Part shown: one piece after another, positions 5,401-5,505 of the stretch
How positions within the stretch are numbered: position 1 is the first letter of the stretch
Layout of the letters: each line of letters begins with the position of its first letter
DNA from: Anaerolineales bacterium
GTDB lineage: Bacteria > Chloroflexota > Anaerolineae > Anaerolineales > UBA4823
Reading direction: 5' to 3'
Assembly (NCBI GenBank): GCA_020853835.1
Contig: JADYYC010000305.1
Location: 1 to 5,505 of the forward strand
Length of the DNA: 5,505 bases
Notes under the pieces: generated by a model
Told to the model about the DNA's origin: nothing
The model's database searches: none
The model's input: only the letters and a program-made list of their open reading frames with translations
Made by a program: the position numbers and the translations under genes

Positions 5401-5505
5401 TCACTCTTTCCAGGCCTTGCTGACCGCCTCGAATAAGACAGCCATTGCAACGGCGCCGGCATCCAATGTGCCTATGCTGCGTTCGCCCGTATAAGCCGCC
5501 CGACC
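5401..5505 (-). CDS. dhaL: Dihydroxyacetone kinase subunit DhaL, C-terminal end (truncated by window edge)
   Basis: The last 34 codons plus TGA of a gene entering from the right edge. The translation begins GRAAYTGERSIGTLDAG and ends EAVSKAWKE. The pattern G-R-A-x-Y-x-G-E-R-S-x-G-x-x-D-x-G-A is the signature of the DhaL C-terminus, the all-helical subunit that binds the ADP or ATP that phosphorylates dihydroxyacetone held by DhaK. The usual H and P of the GHxDPGA segment are replaced by T and A here (GTLDAGA). The stop lies 42 bases before the dhaK ATG. The order dhaL then dhaK is the reverse of E. coli dhaKLM. Whether the kinase is PTS-driven (needing DhaM) or ATP-driven cannot be seen in this window. 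Confidence 0.85.
   Translation of the reverse strand, partial: GRAAYTGERSIGTLDAGAVAMAVLFEAVSKAWKE

Overview
The window is a compact stretch of bacterial chromosome in which every gene I accept lies on the minus strand, so transcription runs from high to low coordinates. The genes form two units separated by a 426-base intergenic gap (2096-2521). GC content looks moderately high (my visual estimate is about 55%). Strong AAGGAG or AGGAGG ribosome binding sites precede most of the genes. A DUF2203 protein beside a family 2 glycosyltransferase, with a split dihydroxyacetone kinase next door, would fit a Chloroflexota (Anaerolineae-type) genome. That assignment is a low-confidence inference from gene content, not something the bases prove.

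Right-hand unit (5505 down to 2522): the last 34 codons of dhaL, complete dhaK, a class II (zinc) ketose-bisphosphate aldolase, and a CbbY-like HAD-superfamily sugar phosphatase. A bidirectional hairpin terminator (2467-2505) follows. Together the proteins form a C3 module. DhaK/DhaL would phosphorylate dihydroxyacetone to DHAP, the aldolase would join DHAP to an aldehyde or split a ketose phosphate, and the phosphatase would remove a phosphate from the sugar product or destroy a by-product. Each of the three gene junctions in this unit carries a small inverted repeat. The dhaK and aldolase stop codons both begin a shared 14-base motif.

Intergenic gap (2096-2521): this holds the terminator, a 12-base self-complementary palindrome (2329-2340), a consensus TATAAT box for leftward transcription (2218-2223), a leader of roughly 115 bases for the left-hand unit, and a doubtful 42-codon plus-strand frame (2311-2439) that ends just before the terminator.

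Left-hand unit (2095 down to 1): a 69-residue protein of unknown function, a DUF2203 protein whose start overlaps the previous stop by 8 bases, a protein of about 359 residues that looks like an alpha/alpha-toroid (six-hairpin type) carbohydrate-active protein, and the first 115 codons of a membrane-anchored family 2 glycosyltransferase that runs off the left edge. The last two suggest surface or extracellular polysaccharide synthesis. The first two are translationally coupled and uncharacterised.

I found no tRNA, rRNA, CRISPR array, insertion sequence or integrase. Nothing here is clearly a new defence or mobile system. The most interesting leads are the kinase-aldolase-phosphatase module and the unknown-protein plus polysaccharide operon.
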